From Opitutaceae bacterium (lineage in GTDB: Bacteria > Verrucomicrobiota > Verrucomicrobiia > Opitutales > Opitutaceae): a DNA stretch of 32,874 bases. The notes beneath the pieces were generated by a model that was given only the letters and a program-made list of their open reading frames with translations, did no database searches and was not told where the DNA came from. Below are positions 30,941 to 32,874 of this stretch, one piece after another. The position numbers and the translations under genes were made by a program. The stretch covers positions 1 through 32,874 of the forward strand of contig JAEUHB010000306.1 of NCBI GenBank assembly GCA_016794665.1, read 5' to 3'. Within the stretch, counting starts at the first letter, position 1, and each line of letters starts with the position of its first letter.

Positions 30941-32227
30941 ATGAAAATCACCGAGATGCACGTGACGCCGATTGTCCTCGGCGATCCGCCGTTGCTCAAC
31001 GCCGCGGGGTTGCACGCTCCCTGGTGCCTCCGCACCGTCGTCGAGATCGTGGCGGACAATGGCCTGACCGGCCTCGCCGAGGTGCCCGGCAGCGCGGCGA
31101 CCAACGCGAAGCTGGAGGCCGCACGCGACGTAGTCCTCGGCCGCGATCCGCGCAACTGGCACGGGCTGCGCGGCGCGCTGCGCGAGCGCTTCGGCGTCGA
31201 GTCGATTGCCGCGCGCGGCGACAAACCGTGGGACCAGCGCGCGCTCGTGCAGGTGGAGAGCGCGCTCGATGTCGCGTGCCTCGACTTGCAGGGCAAGGCC
31301 TACGGCGTGCCCGTGGCGCAGCTCCTTGGCGGCGTCGTGCGCGAGCGCGTGCCCTACGCGGCCTACCTTTTCTACAAATACGAGGGCGCCGGCGGCGATC
31401 TCGCGTTTGGCACCGATCCGAAGGCGACGGGCTGGGCCGCCGCCCGGCAAAAAGCCGCGCTCGATCCCGCGGGCGTCGTCGCGCAGGCGGAGGCGATGGT
31501 CGCCGAGTTCGGCTTCGAGTCGATCAAGCTCAAGGGCGGGTGTTTCCCGCCCGAGCAGGAAGTCGCCGCGATGAAGGCCCTGCGCGAGCGCTTCGGCCCC
31601 AAGATGCCGCTGCGCCTCGATCCCAACGCGCTCTGGACCGTCGAGACCTCGATCAAGTGGGGCAAGGAGCTCGAGGATGTGCTCGAATATTTCGAGGACC
31701 CGTGTCGCACGCAGGAGGGCATGGCCGCCGTGCGCAAGGCCCTGAAGCTTCCGCTCGCGACCAACATGTGCACGACGTCCTTCGACGATCTGCCGGGCAG
31801 CGTGCGCCATGGCTGCGAGGACATCATCCTCACCGATCACCATTTTTGGGGCGGGCTGCGCGCGTCGATGGAGCTGGCCGCGCATTGCCGCACATTTGGG
31901 CGCGGGGTCTCGATGCACTCGAACAACCACGCGGGCATCTCCTTCGCCGCGATGACGCACCTCGGCGCCGCGATGCCCAACCTCACCTACGCGCTCGACA
32001 CGCACTATCCGTGGCAGTGGGAGGAGATCATCATCGGCGGCCGGATCAAGATCGAGGGTGGTTTCGTGACGCTGCCGAAGGGCCCTGGTCTCGGTGTCGA
32101 GCTCGACCGCGCTGCGCTCGCCAAGGCGCACGCGAACTTCAAGCGCGCCGGCCTCAAGGAGCGCAACGACGAGATCGAGATGCAGAAGAAGGTCCCCGGC
32201 TGGAAATTCGCGCAGACGCGGTGGTGA
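30941..32227 (+). CDS. gudD: Glucarate dehydratase (enolase superfamily)
   Basis: The product is 428 aa from ATG 30941; an in-frame extension to 30863 runs through the hairpin repeat and is rejected. It removes water from D-glucarate (or L-idarate) to give 5-keto-4-deoxyglucarate. The active site of GudD is complete: K196 and K198 in IKLKGG, metal ligands D227 (LDPNALW), E252 (FEDPC) and N275 (ATNMC), the H326-D353 pair in MHSNNH and LDTHYPWQ. The C-terminal PGLGVEL matches as well. It lies second to last in the operon; the order garR-garL-gudD is opposite to the pathway order. Confidence 0.93.
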   Translation: MKITEMHVTPIVLGDPPLLNAAGLHAPWCLRTVVEIVADNGLTGLAEVPGSAATNAKLEAARDVVLGRDPRNWHGLRGALRERFGVESIAARGDKPWDQRALVQVESALDVACLDLQGKAYGVPVAQLLGGVVRERVPYAAYLFYKYEGAGGDLAFGTDPKATGWAAARQKAALDPAGVVAQAEAMVAEFGFESIKLKGGCFPPEQEVAAMKALRERFGPKMPLRLDPNALWTVETSIKWGKELEDVLEYFEDPCRTQEGMAAVRKALKLPLATNMCTTSFDDLPGSVRHGCEDIILTDHHFWGGLRASMELAAHCRTFGRGVSMHSNNHAGISFAAMTHLGAAMPNLTYALDTHYPWQWEEIIIGGRIKIEGGFVTLPKGPGLGVELDRAALAKAHANFKRAGLKERNDEIEMQKKVPGWKFAQTRW

Positions 32228-32285
32228 TGGCGCTGCCGCGGCGTTCGTCGTTCCGCCTTTACGCGGTCAGAAGCAGGGTGTCGGA

Positions 32286-32305
32286 CCGGCTGAAGCCGGA
32301 ACTAC
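32286..32305 (-). repeat. GTAG-tagged hairpin repeat in the gudD-SDR gap
   Basis: A 5-bp stem (32286-32290 with 32295-32299) with minus-strand loop TTCA, and CTAC at 32302-32305, two bases outside the stem. Its core is shared with the hairpin inside the CysJ-like gene. The rest of the 167-bp gap (32228-32394) has no open gene or clear terminator. Confidence 0.55.
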
Positions 32306-32394
32306 GAACCAAGGCACAGAAAGCCCGGACACGTTGCCTGGGAGACGCGGGAAATATCTCGAACCGTCCACGCGCCCGCACCTAGCTTTTCCCC

Positions 32395-32874
32395 ATGACC
32401 TCCTTCCCCCTGCGATTCTCAGGCAAGCACGTGCTCGTCACCGGCGGCGGCTCCGGCATCGGCCGCGCGATCTGCGTGCGGCTCGCGGCGGAGGGTGCGC
32501 AGGTCGCGGTGCTCGAGCGCACCGCCGCTGACGGCGAGGCGACCGTCGCGGAGATTCGCGCGGCGGGCGGCGCGGCTCGCGCTCTTGGCGCCGACGTCTC
32601 CGACACCGAGGCGATGCGCGCCGCTTTTGCCTCGCTCGAAAGACTCGACGTGCTCGTGAACAACGCCGGCATCGCGCACATCGGCAACGTCACCAACACG
32701 ACCGCCGCCGACCTCGATCGCATTTATTCCGTAAACGTGAAGGGCGTCTATCACGGCTTGCACTTTGGCGTCCCGCGGCTGCTCGCGGCGGGTGGCGGCG
32801 CGATTGTGAACCTCGCGTCGCTCGCCTCGAAGGTCGGCCTCGCGGATCGGTTTGCCTACGGGATGAGCAAGGGC
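32395..32874 (+). CDS. SDR-family oxidoreductase, N-terminal part (cut by window end)
   Basis: 160 residues are visible from ATG 32395; the frame is open at the window edge. The NAD(P) motif TGGGSGIGRA follows six residues of strand, then LVNNAGIAHIG, and the catalytic S142, Y155 and K159 (NLAS, YGMSK) are all present, so the enzyme is a classical SDR of which about 90 residues are missing. The substrate cannot be told. As last visible gene of the glucarate block it may oxidise an aldaric or uronic acid precursor, for example as a uronate or sugar dehydrogenase, but this is inference from position only. Confidence 0.88.
   Translation, partial: MTSFPLRFSGKHVLVTGGGSGIGRAICVRLAAEGAQVAVLERTAADGEATVAEIRAAGGAARALGADVSDTEAMRAAFASLERLDVLVNNAGIAHIGNVTNTTAADLDRIYSVNVKGVYHGLHFGVPRLLAAGGGAIVNLASLASKVGLADRFAYGMSKG

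Noticed and set aside
1..32874. CRISPR array, tRNA genes, IS elements or prophage
   Set aside because: No regularly spaced direct repeats, no tRNA-like cloverleaf noticed, and no transposase, integrase or phage structural protein in any supported frame.

Overview
The window is about 33 kb of GC-rich, gene-dense bacterial chromosome. I infer a verrucomicrobium of the Opitutaceae type. The reasons are the gene content (AsmA-like giant protein, NIPSNAP protein with a Tat signal, glucarate operon, NasA with a DmsB-DmsC fusion), the near-absence of Shine-Dalgarno sequences before starts, and many short dispersed hairpin repeats. This is not proven by any marker gene here. No tRNA, rRNA, CRISPR array, complete IS or phage gene was seen.

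Left part (1-8400): the 3' end of a xylulokinase gene converges, across two hairpin repeats, on a minus-strand pair encoding an M14 peptidase and a 1221-residue AsmA-like protein. Divergent from these are gltX and a HAD acid-phosphatase lipoprotein. Next come a membrane-anchored coiled-coil protein with a clear terminator and a small unknown gene.

Sulfur block (8537-15479): two divergent operons. The minus one encodes siroheme synthesis and sulfite reductase (cobA, sirB/cbiX-like, cysI, joined by ATGA overlaps). The plus one encodes sulfate activation and reduction (cysH-like, cysD, cysN) and ends with an Rrf2 regulator that probably controls both. No precorrin-2 dehydrogenase and no second copy of a CysJ flavoprotein lie in this block.

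Acyl-chain block (15492-20484, minus): gamma-glutamyltransferase, FabG-like reductase, ketosynthase, a dedicated acyl carrier protein and a DUF374 acyltransferase. They lie in tight order and may make or attach an unusual acyl group.

Nitrate block (20564-28076, minus): a structured leader is followed by a siroheme nitrite/sulfite reductase, a CysJ-like diflavin reductase, a DmsB-DmsC fusion and a NasA-type molybdoenzyme. Together they could reduce nitrate to ammonium, with nitrate reduction coupled to the quinol pool and nitrite reduction to NADPH. The first two proteins share an N-terminal peptide.

Glucarate block (28119-32874): a secreted NIPSNAP protein is divergent from a tartronate semialdehyde reductase, a KDGluc aldolase, a glucarate dehydratase and a truncated SDR. 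The first three enzymes form a complete route from glucarate to pyruvate and glycerate. Each gap between these genes holds a dispersed repeat.

The most unusual signal is a family of GTAG-tagged hairpins resembling REP/RAYT elements. They occur between genes and also in frame inside coding sequence. The second is the structured leader in front of the nitrite-nitrate operon.
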